DNA of 64,000 nt from assembly GCA_027924585.1 (NCBI GenBank), contig BSBM01000007.1, forward strand, positions 5,100,001 through 5,164,000, given 5' to 3'. The translations under genes and the position numbers were made by a program. Every line of letters begins with the position of its first letter. Positions within the stretch are counted from its first letter, which is position 1. The DNA comes from Larix kaempferi. Its lineage: Eukaryota > Streptophyta > Pinopsida > Pinales > Pinaceae. Below are positions 1-10,800 of this stretch, piece by piece. A model generated the notes under the pieces. The model was not told where the DNA came from. It searched no databases and worked only from the letters and a program-made list of their open reading frames with translations.

Positions 1-57
<57 letters not shown>

Positions 58-175
58 GTCGTTTTCATCACCATCTTCATCATGATCATCATGATCATGA
101 TCATCATCTTCATCATCATCATCATCATCATCATCCTCATCATCATCAACATCATCATCATCATTGTAGGATATC
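1..175. repeat. (ATC)n microsatellite
   Basis: Bases 1-57 are uninterrupted ATC/CAT triplets. They continue to about 175 as a degenerate compound tract with TTC and ATG variants. The array runs off the left edge, so its full length is unknown. It has no coding interpretation. Confidence 0.97.
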
Positions 176-365
176 CGTAACTAACTTTAAAACCCTCAAG
201 GAGTATTATAATTGTTTATCAACTAATGAACAATTTCCTCACATCAAGATGGGGTCGAAGTAATGTTCTGGTCATATTTCTATTTATTATTGATTTCTAT
301 AGCTTAGGTGAATTTTTTCGTGTCACGAGATCTCTGTATTTTTTTTTTTTAAACTTCCACATCTT

Positions 366-885
366 CGTCGGATATCCAACTCCCCATTCCGAGATATCCG
401 ATGAAGTTGCCATACCCATAATAGCTAAAAATGTCGGATATCTAACTTCTTACAATGCAAGTACCGTCGGATATCCGACATCCACTTCTGAGATATCCGA
501 CGACGTCGCCATACCACCATTGGCTAAAAACATCGAATATCGGACATCTTACAATGAAATTCCCATTGGATATCCGACATCAACTTCCAAGATATCTAAT
601 GCCATCGCCATTTCACCGATGGCTAAAGGCGTCAAATGTTTGATGTCAATCGTGTCGGATATCTGACACCTCTATTGTCAGATATCTGACCACCTATAAA
701 GTGAGATTTGTTGGATATGTGACCAAAATATTAAAAGAGGAGTTGTCAGACATCCGATATATACCTGTCAGATATCTGACACGTTCATTTTACTGTCGGA
801 CATCTACCAAAGTGCCATCGACATTTAAAAAAGAATATGCTTGTCGTATGGTCGACAACATGATGTCGAAAATCGGACATCTATG
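366..885. repeat. Array of the palindrome GTCGGATATCCGAC
   Basis: About fifteen exact or one- to three-mismatch copies of the 14-bp palindrome GTCGGATATCCGAC occur here, for example near 369, 431, 470, 493, 567, 653, 676, 765 and 793. Between about 366 and 665 they sit in three copies of a 99-bp higher-order unit. Because 99 is a multiple of three, a frame stays open from 226 to 666. It encodes 146 residues with a 33-residue repeat beginning V/I-GYPT. I see no known domain and treat the open frame as a by-product of the period. Bases 175-365 hold only AT-rich unique sequence and a poly-T run. Confidence 0.85.
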
Positions 886-916
886 CGGTCGGATTTTGGG
901 TTCAAAAATGCTAGTG

Positions 917-1200
917 CCCTCACACATAGGACTCAACTTTAGCTTCCATTTAAATTCATATAAATGGTCTCTAGCACTCATGGTTCATGCGCGGTACCCC
1001 AAAGAAACAAAAAATCCCTACATAGGGAATATTTACTCTACAAGTGAGGTATGGTCATCATTTTGAGGATTAGTGCCTCAAGGATGGTCTTTGGGGCCCA
1101 TGTAATGGTTCAATGTCACAATTTGTGGTATTATAACACAAAATGTTATCTCAAGGGCTCATGACTCATGTATGCTATCCCTCGACATCAAATAGATATT
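917..1200. repeat. Partial copy of the ~880-bp tandem repeat, left of the LTR element
   Basis: This segment, starting CCCTCACACATAGGACTCAA, matches the sequences starting at 24690 and 48041 almost base for base. It stops at ...AAATAGATATT where the LTR element begins and resumes at 10513. It is the left half of a unit-A repeat copy split by the retrotransposon. Confidence 0.9.
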
Positions 1201-2254
1201 TGTTGTGAGGGAAATACACCTATAGTTCACGGGAGAAAATACCAACTTCAGGTATGAAAGATAGACATACAAATGTTCTGCAAGTACAAAAAGTAAGCAA
1301 AGATATTTAAGGTTAGAAAGATGAGTACCTTATTAAGAAGGTTGATCCCAACCTTCTTCTTCCTCGCTCTTCAATGCTATTCAGTATCACAAGGCCCACA
1401 CATGCAAAACAACTTCATACCTTTCTCAAATACATTTGACTACATATATAAGAATGATATTCATAACAGAAGAATACATCAAACTATAAGCAAACTATAA
1501 TCAAATCTAAGACACACAAAAATAAGTCATATTTGGAAAGAGAAGAACATCTGATCTTTATTGATGAATGAAGCAAGTACATAAGATTATGCCTTCCTTC
1601 AAGCTTGGCACTTCACGAAACCTAGATTCAAGGTCTCCTGCTTCTGTTCTCCAAGGATCCCAACCTCTAATCAATTGTGCTAGGGTTTATCAGAAACTGA
1701 GGCACAAGAGAGGGGGATGAGGGTCTCCATTCCACCAGCATAACATTGTTATGGGATTGGTCCCTTCTCATGGCCCTTCTACCTTCCTTATATAGTCAAT
1801 GAAGGAGAGGAAAAGCAGTTATAACCGATCAGGAAGTTCCCCAACTAACTCAAATTGAGCAAAATTCGAGATTTTGAATGTTTCAGGAAAAAACTCTACT
1901 TTTCTACTGCAAACCAGTGTTTGTACTCTACTTTTATGAAGTATAGTAGAGTTTTTTAAGGGAAAAAACGCTACTCTTCCATACAATACCAACGTTTTTG
2001 TGGGAAAATGGCCAAAAACAGGGTTTTCTGATGGTTTTCAGGAGGTGGTTTGGTCTAGAAAAGTGTTCCTAAGGGTTATAACCATCAAATGGGCCAAGAG
2101 TGAGGTAATTTCAACCATATTCAGTGTCCCTAATGACCCTTCAATCCACAAATGTCCTGTTATGTGACTAAACTTGATCTCAAGAAGTGTCATCATGTGA
2201 CCAAGCGATGCAAGTGTCGTCACGGATGGAGAAGTGTCATTTTAAGCTATAACA
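1201..2254 (-). repeat. 3' LTR of the retrotransposon
   Basis: Direct repeat partner of 9460-10512. On the element strand it starts TGTTATAGC and ends in CA, the canonical TG...CA termini. The flanking ATATT at 1196-1200 is the target duplication. Confidence 0.93.
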
Positions 2255-2267
2255 GATGCCCCCTAAT
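2255..2267 (-). promoter_or_regulatory. Polypurine tract
   Basis: The minus strand reads TTAGGGGGCATC immediately before the 3' LTR start TGTTATAGC. A G-rich purine run in this position is the expected plus-strand primer of an LTR retrotransposon. Confidence 0.7.
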
Positions 2268-4888
2268 GTATGAGGTTAGAGGGAGTGAGGGAAACGATAG
2301 CCGAAATACATTATAAATAATAAAGAGTTGAATCATGGAAGTGAAGGAACTAGAGAAACCAAGAATCATAGGCTCAAATGAAGTACCTGAAAGCAAAGGC
2401 AATGTCAGACAAACTCATACTTTGAGTAACTATCCATGTTCAAATAGTGGAACATGACCTCCAAAAAGATACAATAATGATCCAAATGCTGATGCATATA
2501 TCATGGCCACTAGAATACAATCATGGATCCATGAGGAACATAAGTGTAAACATAGCCACATAAATACAAGGTGGATCTATGTCAAAACTGGAGAACATAG
2601 CCATAGAGAACAAGCTGGATCTATGTCTCATCAAGAGCCAAAAAAGAGTGTGGCTCAGTCTTGCGCAACTTGGGCGATAACATAAATAAGGTGATGCTAT
2701 CGAGGATCCCAAGGTCTTCATCCAAAAATAACCCACGGTACAAACCTATCCATGCGAATAAATGAGTTGATGTCGAACATGGGAGGAATTCAAGATTACC
2801 GGTCATTGATGTATACCATTAACAAACGCAAGGGTGTCCACCAATAATTAAAATGGAACCCAAGGTACCTAATTCATTCAAGCAAGTACGAATAAATGGT
2901 CTTTCCATTGAACAATTGAAGAATCTATCGGATAGGAGACATTGATGTATTCCCATCTATTCAATAGCGAGGGAAACTGCCACTAATGACTGCAATCCCC
3001 AAGGTGCTAACCGAAACTCTAAACTTCATTCCCAGAGAAAAATGAGCTGAAGTCGATGGGAAGAAATCCATTGGAAAGGAAGCCTTAAGGCATCCTCCAT
3101 CATCCAACATGAGGGACACTCAACAGGTATGAGATAATTTGGAGTAGGACTGAACACATGATGAAACATACTGACACCAAGGAATGGCCGACACATGAGG
3201 TCAAGGCAACTGCAAAATGGCTGACACAGGTTATATCCTTGAACAGTGAGCATGACACAAGAGTGACTTAGGTAGCTTTTAACACAAAGAGACCACGATG
3301 CAAATATGCAATGTAGGAGACATTAACAGATTCTCCATATGATTGGAAGACTAACCAAACGGAGGAGTAAGAACCCTGAGATCAGGTTTATCCTAAAGCC
3401 AACACTAGAACCCAACTTTTTTGATAGACTCAAAATAGGTGCTTTGTTCAAGGAGATAGTTGACTTGTTGCCATCATATTGAAAGATATTTTAGCATTCT
3501 TCCCTTCCCTTACCTTTTTCATTTTTTAACGAGCTTGACAAAGAACTAAAGCATGCTCGACAGTGTTTTCATATTTAAGGAGACTGAAAAACCTAGAAGA
3601 AAACTCCATACACCTATCCGTGGATTTTATATCGAGCCCGGATTGGTCTATGCTCAGCGGTGTTTTCTTTCTTATAGAGTTGAAAAACTTAAACAATACT
3701 CTATCAACCATCTCGTGGATTTCACATTGAGCCCGAGTAGGTGAATGCTCGCTTGGTGTTTTCACATTTCGAGAGTCTGAAAACCCTAAAGATGACTCCA
3801 AAGGTCCTTTTTTGTAAAGTTAGTCTCCTTCCCCGAAAAAGTGTAAAATAATGAAAGAAGAACTCTTCTAGCCACATACCAGAGTATACCTAGAGTATAC
3901 CTTTTCCGTAAATTATCCACCAAGGCCCGGAAAAGGGGTAATTCTATACCTAAGAGGATGTCGGTTCAGTTATTTAAATGAGCCCAAAAAGACAACTATG
4001 CTCGGCAAACTTTTCCTATTTAAGGAGTCTGAAAAGGGCTTAAAAGAACTCCATAGGGATTTTTTCCGTAAAGGTTTAACGAGCTTGAAAAAGTAAACTC
4101 CTGACCTCCTTACTGTTTTTAATGAGCTCAAAGGAGATACAGAAAAATGCTCATAACTTCCTTACTTTTTTTAACGAGCTCGAAGTGAAGATGAAAGAAA
4201 TGCTCATAGCCTCCTTACTATTTTTAACAAGTTTGAAGTAAAGGTAGAAGAATGCTCGTAACCTACTTACTGTTTTTAACGAGCTCGAAGTAAAGGTAGA
4301 AGAATGTTTGTAACCTACTTACTGTTTTTAACGAGCTCCAAGTAAAGGTAGAAGAATGCTCATTATGGGAGGAGATGAGTGTCAGGGACATGCGAAACTA
4401 GCTCCAAGCGCATGGAACAAAGCTATGTCTAATGCAAGGAACACGAGCAAAATAAGGACACTCAGGGTGTGTCTCCTCCAGGTAAAAGGTGTCAAATTAT
4501 GAAGGAAAAATGATATAGGGCTTAGCGGAAATGAGATCAGAGATGGAGACTTATACAACGAGCTAAAAGCGTGAAAGCAGGCATCAGGCTCATTAGCGCA
4601 AGCGGGATCATAACAAATGCATATGCAACTTGAACACAAATATGGGAGCCTTATTAGGGATGGCCAGAAATATATGAGGAAGAAAGATATGAGGCTTCTT
4701 CTCAAAGTCATGGTAAATCTAGAAAGGATCCCGAGCCTATGAGGAAAACTCAACATGGGCACCAAAATGGCATAAGGGTGCTGACTAGGGTGACCCATGT
4801 TAGGTAGGCTCTGCTGTCGGATTGGTGCACAATGCATAAAGAGATGGCTAACACACCAATATCCAACAGGTTTGACCCTATGGCGAAT
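2268..4888. other. Retrotransposon 3' non-coding interior
   Basis: This 2.6-kb stretch between the gag-protease frame and the purine tract has no open frame with a recognisable domain on either strand. It holds tandem minisatellite units at 4090-4370. Its size is typical of non-autonomous elements that replaced pol with non-coding sequence. Confidence 0.6.
4090..4370. repeat. ~57-bp tandem minisatellite inside the retrotransposon
   Basis: About five copies of a unit containing TTACTGTTTTTAACGAGCTC followed by GAAGTAAAGGTAGAAGAATGCTC. The three right-hand copies are nearly identical. Weaker relatives (GAGCTTGAAAAAG and similar) occur upstream near 3530 and 4070. Confidence 0.85.
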
Positions 4889-7342
4889 TTAGATGGAAAA
4901 AGGTTCAAATGCAACATAACAATAGGGAATCCTAAACCTATATGCAAGGTTCTGAATATACCTGACATGGTCACACAAGGTGTCGAAAAGGACCAGTAAG
5001 AAAGTATAAATCCAGCTAAGAATCCTGTCTCCAAGAAACATTAGTACCAAGATCATATCTAAAACATATGTAAAGAAAGACCTGATACAAGTCACTGTGG
5101 TAGAAATAATTTCAACTTCACTATCATCAACAAAAGGCATGAACAAGGCAGAGTTTTCAGATAAAAATTCTATAGTACCCAAACCCGAGGACTTACAATC
5201 AACAAGATTGACTTCAGGATGAAGATCAAAGTCAAAGGACATGATGGAATCTGCAGAAACAAATTCATCATCACAGGAGTCGAAAATTCTAGAAGCAGAA
5301 TCAAACTCGGCAGGAACACCGATTTGCGGATCTATAGGAGAGTCCAACGACTCAACAGTAGGAAGATCAAACTTTAAGGTCAAACCAAGGTTGGACATAA
5401 CTGCGACTAGATCAACATCCAAATGAATGGCAGACTGTACTATGGACTCTAGGAAAACTTCATCGAAAGGAAGTATATCATCCCAGATAGAACACATATC
5501 TAAACATTCAGATGGAGGTGTCACTTGGTCAAAAGCTGGGACTAAGTCCCGAGAAGGTAAGCATGAACTCAGAGACTCCTTCTCCGTAGCAGTGGAACTC
5601 AAGGAACAATATGCCACATAAATTCCATGTGACATAGTAGTGCCTAATGACCAGGGATCTGACTGGTCTACAGTTGGGTAATAAGGAGGATCAATGAATG
5701 CAAGCTGGTCGATAGTGAAGATGCTTTCGTTATGAGGAAAATATATCACATGAAAGAGTGTAGACACCATAGCATGCATAGCATAAACGTAATCACTCCC
5801 AAGGATCATATCAAAGTCCACATGGTCCTTTAAAATGATAAAATCAACTAAGACTGTTTTTCCACCCAAAGTAATAGGTACTTGACGAAGGAATCTGATC
5901 AGTTCACTAGGTCTTCTATCGAAGGTCAACGGCTAATTAATAGCTGGAATAACATTAAGGAAACCTAAATCTCTCCAAGCATAAGTGGATAAGATACTGA
6001 CAGAAGCTCCTCCATCTACAATGCATCGATCAACTGCGTGGTTCCCGATATCAACCTTTATCTGGAAAGGTGTCGAAGAAGGAAGACGAGGTTCGGCTAG
6101 ACTATTCCAATCAAAGGAAACAATCCTAGGGCTTGGAAGGGGTTCACATGACACAGATGAAGTGCCCCCTTTTTCAGGAACATCCAAACTGGTAATGCAG
6201 AAGACTTCTGCAGTAGGTGCATCAATCTTTGCAGGACTGATGGGATCGTTCGAAGATTGCATCGATTCGATCACTTCACTCTCCGAGAAGAGTGGGTCGA
6301 ACAAAGATTGCATTGGTTCAACCACTTTATCAACCAAAGGTTGATCTGATTGTAGGGAATCTATAGACAACTTAGGAACAAAGATTCCTTCAGACATGTA
6401 CCACACTCTTCGTGCCTTTGGAATGGAAGGGCATCGGTGAGTAAGGTGATATCCCTTACAAATTTTACAAGGGAACTCTGGTTTCCATCCTATAGGTCGA
6501 GAATCATTTACAACATCAGTACTCTCAACATGACTAGCATTGACTGACAGTTTTCCCCCAGCATGACTAGCAGTGGCTAGTTGCTCAGAAGCATAAGACT
6601 TTTGAACTAAGGACCACACTTTTTGCACTTCTGGAAGTACAGGGCACAAGTAAGTAAGATGGTCTCCCTCACAAAACTTGCAAGGGAAATTATATTTCTG
6701 TTTATTGGGTTTGTCAACAATGTCAACTCCCTCAGCATGAATTGCAGTGGCTGATCTGGTGTCTCCAGTATGACTCACAGGAATTGGTGACTTGTCATTA
6801 ATATGACTAGCAATGATCAATGGCATGTCCCCAACATGACTGACAGTGGTTGAAGAAAAACTTTCAGTGTAATTTTCGGTGACAAAAATTTTTCTCCCAG
6901 CATGACCTCCAGAGGCTGGGTAGGTGCCCCCATCATGATTTGCAGAGGCAGGGTGTTTTCCCTCGGCATGACTTGCAGTGGGTGGGTTGCTGCCCCCTTG
7001 TTTTGGCATCTTCTTCCTATTCTTCCTCCGTCTATTCCTTTTAGACTACTGGTTATTAATATTGCTACTTTCGCCACATGAGGTAGAAGGAGGAGGAGAA
7101 GATGTTACTGGCAAAGAAGGCACAGGGTTTTGATGCTCTTGATTTGATGTGCTTACAAAATAAGCATCAGGATCATGCAAAGCATTCGGAGTGGAAAACA
7201 AACAAACCGACAGCCCTATAGTGAATCCAGGAAGATTCAGAGTAGCCATTAAGGGAGTACCAATGTTTCCAATGAATGGAACAGCACAAGGATCCCCTGG
7301 AACAGGGGTACCTTGATTGGCACTCGTCAGAATGCTAGACAT
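4889..7342 (-). pseudogene. gag-protease polyprotein with internal stops
   Basis: One frame reads from ATG at 7342 to a stop at 4889, broken by TAG at 7046-7048 and TAG at 5933-5935. The middle part (7009-5936) has two CCHC zinc knuckles, CKFCEGDHLTYLCP and CKICKGYHLTHRCP, both C-x2-C-x4-H-x4-C, as in Gag nucleocapsid regions. Next comes a retropepsin-like domain: IVDGGASVSILS (active-site D-x-G-A-S, with G at x as in some plant elements), then the second TAG, then a segment ending DMILGSDYVYA that matches the family's conserved ILG-x-D. About 250 residues, rich in D, E and S, follow with no recognisable domain. The region between the knuckles and upstream repeats an A-S-H-A/V-G-x-K motif. 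No polymerase follows. Each TAG is one transition from CAG, so both may be mutations. Read-through is possible at 7046 but makes little sense inside the protease. Confidence 0.82.
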
Positions 7343-9438
7343 AGTTTCCTGCTCAAATGAGCAAGAAGTTCTCTAAGGAAAACTATGACAAGTAGCACAA
7401 AGAGCACACCACTAAAAAAGGTCTTAGGTAAATCAAACTAGGAAAACAGATGCCTTCCGGAGAAGAGTCTGGGATGACGAGGGCCCATAACAGATCAACA
7501 AAGGAAGAAGGACAGTTACCCGGGGTCCACAATACAATGACTAAGGGTGCAAGCACTGGAATCACCCAACCGCCCTGCCAAAGACCTACAAGGGATTTCC
7601 TCCCACATCTGTCCTAGGTACAATAGATATAACCCTCCGCCGTCACCTGTGTATGATCCTATGGTCAGATACTAAGGATACCACCACACCGAAAACTACT
7701 GGGGGAACAGTCGCTGGTCGAATCAGAAGGCGTGGGCAGGGTAACTGAACCCGAAACTCAAAAGAGTCCCCAAACGTGATCTGATCCTAGTATATGCTCG
7801 AAACAGAAAGTAGGAGGCTTATTCCCGACAATCTAATCTCACAAGACCTACTGCATACATCCCAGGCAAGTTTTGAATGAGGTGGGTTTACCTGTGATAG
7901 TCGAACTACGATTTTTGCGTAATGTGTGATCTTGGATGGTTTAAGGTGTTTTAAACCCAAGATCCTAACCAAAACTAGTTGGTGAATAGTGTAACCTAGA
8001 AAAGAAAATGTTACTAGTACATTTTATTAGGGTTCATTTTAAAGGTTACTTGGTTGCTCAAAAAGGTAGTGGGTGTGTGAGAGTGGTTATAACCAAGATA
8101 TAATACTGAAATGAAATGCTTACCACTAAACAAATATTTTCTTTTCAATGCAAGTCTTAAGGATACGATCTAGAATGCATATGCAAATGCAATTTTTAGT
8201 CTTTTAGAATGCAAAAGATAAAAATAAAGTCTAAATGTACAAAATTAAACTCAAAACCTAAGGATGCAGCTACTCAAACAAATAAGTATGCAAAAGAAAA
8301 TTTCTTCTTTTTGATGCAAAGCACTCTTAAATCCTTTAAGCCACTTGCAAGGTACTCTACTAAGAAAATAGATCAATTTTTTTTATGCTTTTCAAAGGTA
8401 AGAAAAACTGAAATTGAAAGTAACCTACTATCAAAGCAAAAGCAAAGAACTTTCAGGTTTCTTTATTGAAACAGTAAAAGCTACCAATACGACTTTCAGA
8501 TTCTTACTAATGTAAGCATGGCAACCATTGGGAAAAGCGTACGAAACTTACTTTTAGACCCAAACAAAGCAAATGAGATACAAAGAAGTATGGTTTGGTA
8601 AAGTCAGGTCTGCACATAAACAGTGCAGTCAAGGTCCTGAACAGTAGCAAAGACACCTGAGCTTTCACTACAAAAATAAAACTAAAAGCATAAGGGAGGA
8701 TAAGAAGCCAATCTAAAGAGAAATTTCACTCAAATAGATACAAATAGGGTCAAGTAGACTCAGTAGGTTTCAAATACAGTGGAAATGGAGCGAGCACATT
8801 CAATTAGACTCAAGTCAGGGTACAAAACACCAAACTGGTCCACAACCCCCCAACTTGGGTCAACAAGCCCCAAAAATTTCCAAAGAAGCCCAAATTGATC
8901 AAAGAAGGTCCAAATCATGAACATAGGATCAGTACAAAGATAGGAGACCACTTACAATGGTTTAACTCAGACCTAGGGTCATCAAGGACCCCAAAAAATG
9001 TAGCCACAGCCCCCCCAAACAGATCAAAACTCAAAAACTCAGCTCCAGGATGTGTACTCTACTATGCAGAGGCAAAGTAGAGTTCTTCTAGAGGTGTACT
9101 CTACTGTGCAGAGCAAAAGCAACATTTTTCAGGGGAAAAAAGCTATTGTGTTAAGCAAAAGCAGCATTTTTCAGGAGGAAAAAGCTACTGTGTTAAGCAA
9201 AAGCAGCGTTTTTCAGGGGAAAGAAGCTACTGTGTTAAGCAAAAGCAGCGTTTTTTGGCAAAAGTTAAAAAAATAGGGCTAAAACCCCCACACCTAAGCC
9301 ACTAAGGGTTTGGAAGGGTCTGTAAGAGCCAAGGTGGGTCAAACAGAGCTTAATAACTGATCCTAATCAAGAAATTGAACAAAGACCATCAAACAAAATT
9401 GAAGAAATGACCTTGGATTCCCCTAAGCAGATAGGCTA
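7343..9438. other. Retrotransposon 5' leader
   Basis: This 2.1-kb stretch between the primer binding site and the gag start is non-coding as far as I can read. Open frames here are short and without motifs. A long untranslated leader is common in plant gypsy-like elements. Confidence 0.6.
9105..9256. repeat. ~42-bp tandem repeat in the retrotransposon leader
   Basis: Three to four copies of a unit containing AGCAAAAGCAGC and TTTTTCAGGGGAAA, then AAGCTACTGTGTTA. The first copies follow a CTCTACT motif that also occurs inside the LTRs, so the unit may derive from LTR sequence. Confidence 0.85.
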
Positions 9439-9456
9439 TCCCTAGCAGAGTTGCCA
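9439..9456 (-). promoter_or_regulatory. Primer binding site, tRNA-Arg type
   Basis: Three bases inside the right LTR the minus strand reads TGGCAACTCTGCTAGGGA. This is close to TGGCGACTCTGCTGGGGA, the tRNA-Arg-complementary site known from Ogre-type plant gypsy elements. The two differences are G-to-A changes. It fixes the element's orientation. Confidence 0.8.
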
Positions 9457-9459
9457 ATC

Positions 9460-10512
9460 TGTTATGAGGGAAATACACCTATAGTTCAGGGGAGAAACTA
9501 CCAACTTCAGGTATGAAAGATAGACATACAAATGTTCTGCAAGTACAACAAGTAAGCAAAGATATTTAAGGTTAGAAATATGAGTACCTTATTAAGAAGG
9601 TTGATCCCAACCTTCTTCTTCCTCGCTCTTCAATGCTATTTAGTATCACAAGGCCCACACCTGCAAAACAACTTCATACCTTTCTCAAATACATTTGACT
9701 ACATATATAAGACTGATATTCATAACAGAAGAATACATCAAACTATAAGCAAAATGTAATCAAATCTGAGACACACATAAATAAGTCATATTTGCAAAGG
9801 GAAGAACATCTGATCTTTATTGATGAATGAAGCAAGTACATAAGATTATACCTTCCTTCAATCTTGGCACTCTACGAAACCTAGATTCAAGGTCTCTTGC
9901 TTCTGTTCTCCAAGGATCCCAACCTCTAATCAGTTGTGCTAGGCTTTATCAGAAACTGAGGCACAAGAGAGGGGGATGAGGGTCTCCATTCCTCCAGCAT
10001 AACATTGTTATGGGCTTGGTCCCTTCTCATGGCCCTTATACCTTCCTTATATAGTCAACGAAGGAGAGGAAAAGCAACTATAACCGATCAGGAAGTTCCC
10101 CAAGTAACTCAAAATGAGCAAAATTTGAGATTTTGAATGTTTCAGGAAAAAACTCTACTTTTCTACTGCAAACCAGTGTTTGTGCTCTACTTTTAGGAAG
10201 CAGAGTAGAGTTCTTGAAGGGAAAAATGCTACTCTTGCATAGAATACCAGCGTTTTTGTGGAAAAATGGCCAAAAACAGGGTTTTCTGATGGTTTTCAGG
10301 AGGTGGTTTGGTCTGGAAAAGTGTTCCTAAGGGTTATAACCATCAAATGGGCCAAGAGTGAGGTAATTTCAACCATATTCAGTGTCCCTAATGACCTTTC
10401 AATCCAAAAATGTCCTATTGTGTGACTAAACTTGACCTCAAGAAGTGTCGTCATGCAACCAAGCGATGCAAGTGTCGTCACGGACGGAGAAGTGTCATTT
10501 TAAGCTATAAAA
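9460..10512 (-). repeat. 5' LTR of the retrotransposon
   Basis: On the element's own strand this LTR begins TTTTATAGC, where the partner LTR has TGTTATAGC; the second base of the expected TG terminus is mutated. It ends ...CCTCATAACA. It contains a TATA-like CTATATAAG at 10046-10054. It aligns along its whole length with 1201-2254 with scattered substitutions and very few indels. Confidence 0.93.
10046..10054 (-). promoter_or_regulatory. TATA-like box in the 5' LTR
   Basis: CTATATAAG on the minus strand lies about 460 bases into the LTR, a reasonable place for the U3 promoter. The same motif is kept in the other LTR near 1790. Assignment rests on position and consensus only. Confidence 0.5.
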
Positions 10513-10800
10513 ATATTGAATAGGTAATCCATATCCCATGAGTTCAATGTGGTGGTTATTTCAAGGTTACATGCACTTGGGATGGTTGTTGTAAATTAAT
10601 CCATCGTCTCAAGGATCAAGGGCCATGTGCAGGCCCCTAGACTATCATATTATGACCCAATGAACACTAACCCCTCCCAACCCTTACAAAGTATCGCTCT
10701 AATTCCTAGGATCCCAAATATTATAACAAGCCCCTAAAACCCTTTACCAATACAACCTCAAGCACTCATTGCCCCATTATCCCATCTTGATTATTGATTA
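10513..10800. repeat. Right part of the ~880-bp repeat copy in unit A
   Basis: Continuation of 917-1200 after the LTR element. It starts with the second copy of target duplication ATATT and runs through the CACTAACCCCTCCCAACCC block shared with 25120, 48470 and 56250. Confidence 0.9.

Larger units (their letters stand above)
1201..10512 (-). mobile_element. LTR retrotransposon with gag-protease only (non-autonomous, Ty3/gypsy-like)
   Basis: Two direct repeats of about 1,053 bp (1201-2254 and 9460-10512) flank a 7.2-kb interior. The five bases ATATT occur immediately outside both ends (1196-1200 and 10513-10517), and the empty site is visible in paralogous copies near 24970 and 48320. Orientation is minus: a primer binding site abuts the right LTR, a purine tract abuts the left LTR, and the gag-protease frame reads leftward. 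No reverse transcriptase, RNase H or integrase motif was found in any interior frame, so movement would have needed enzymes from another element. Over the first ~210 aligned LTR bases I count about seven differences (roughly 3%), so the insertion is not very recent. It is nested inside the ~880-bp repeat of unit A. Confidence 0.93.

Noticed and set aside
226-666. 146-residue open frame with 33-residue repeats
   Set aside because: It is open because the underlying 99-bp palindromic array is a multiple of three. No domain or supporting gene structure is visible; reported as a repeat.
366-885. CRISPR-like look of the palindromic array
   Set aside because: Spacing is irregular, spacers are themselves repeated, and the DNA is plant nuclear in character.
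4382-4837. 151-residue minus-strand frame in the retrotransposon
   Set aside because: It lies downstream of the gag-protease stop, has no recognisable motif and skewed composition; treated as non-coding interior.
5241-6344. Plus-strand frames over the gag-protease region
   Set aside because: They are shadows of the minus-strand gag-protease frame, which carries the zinc knuckles and protease motifs.
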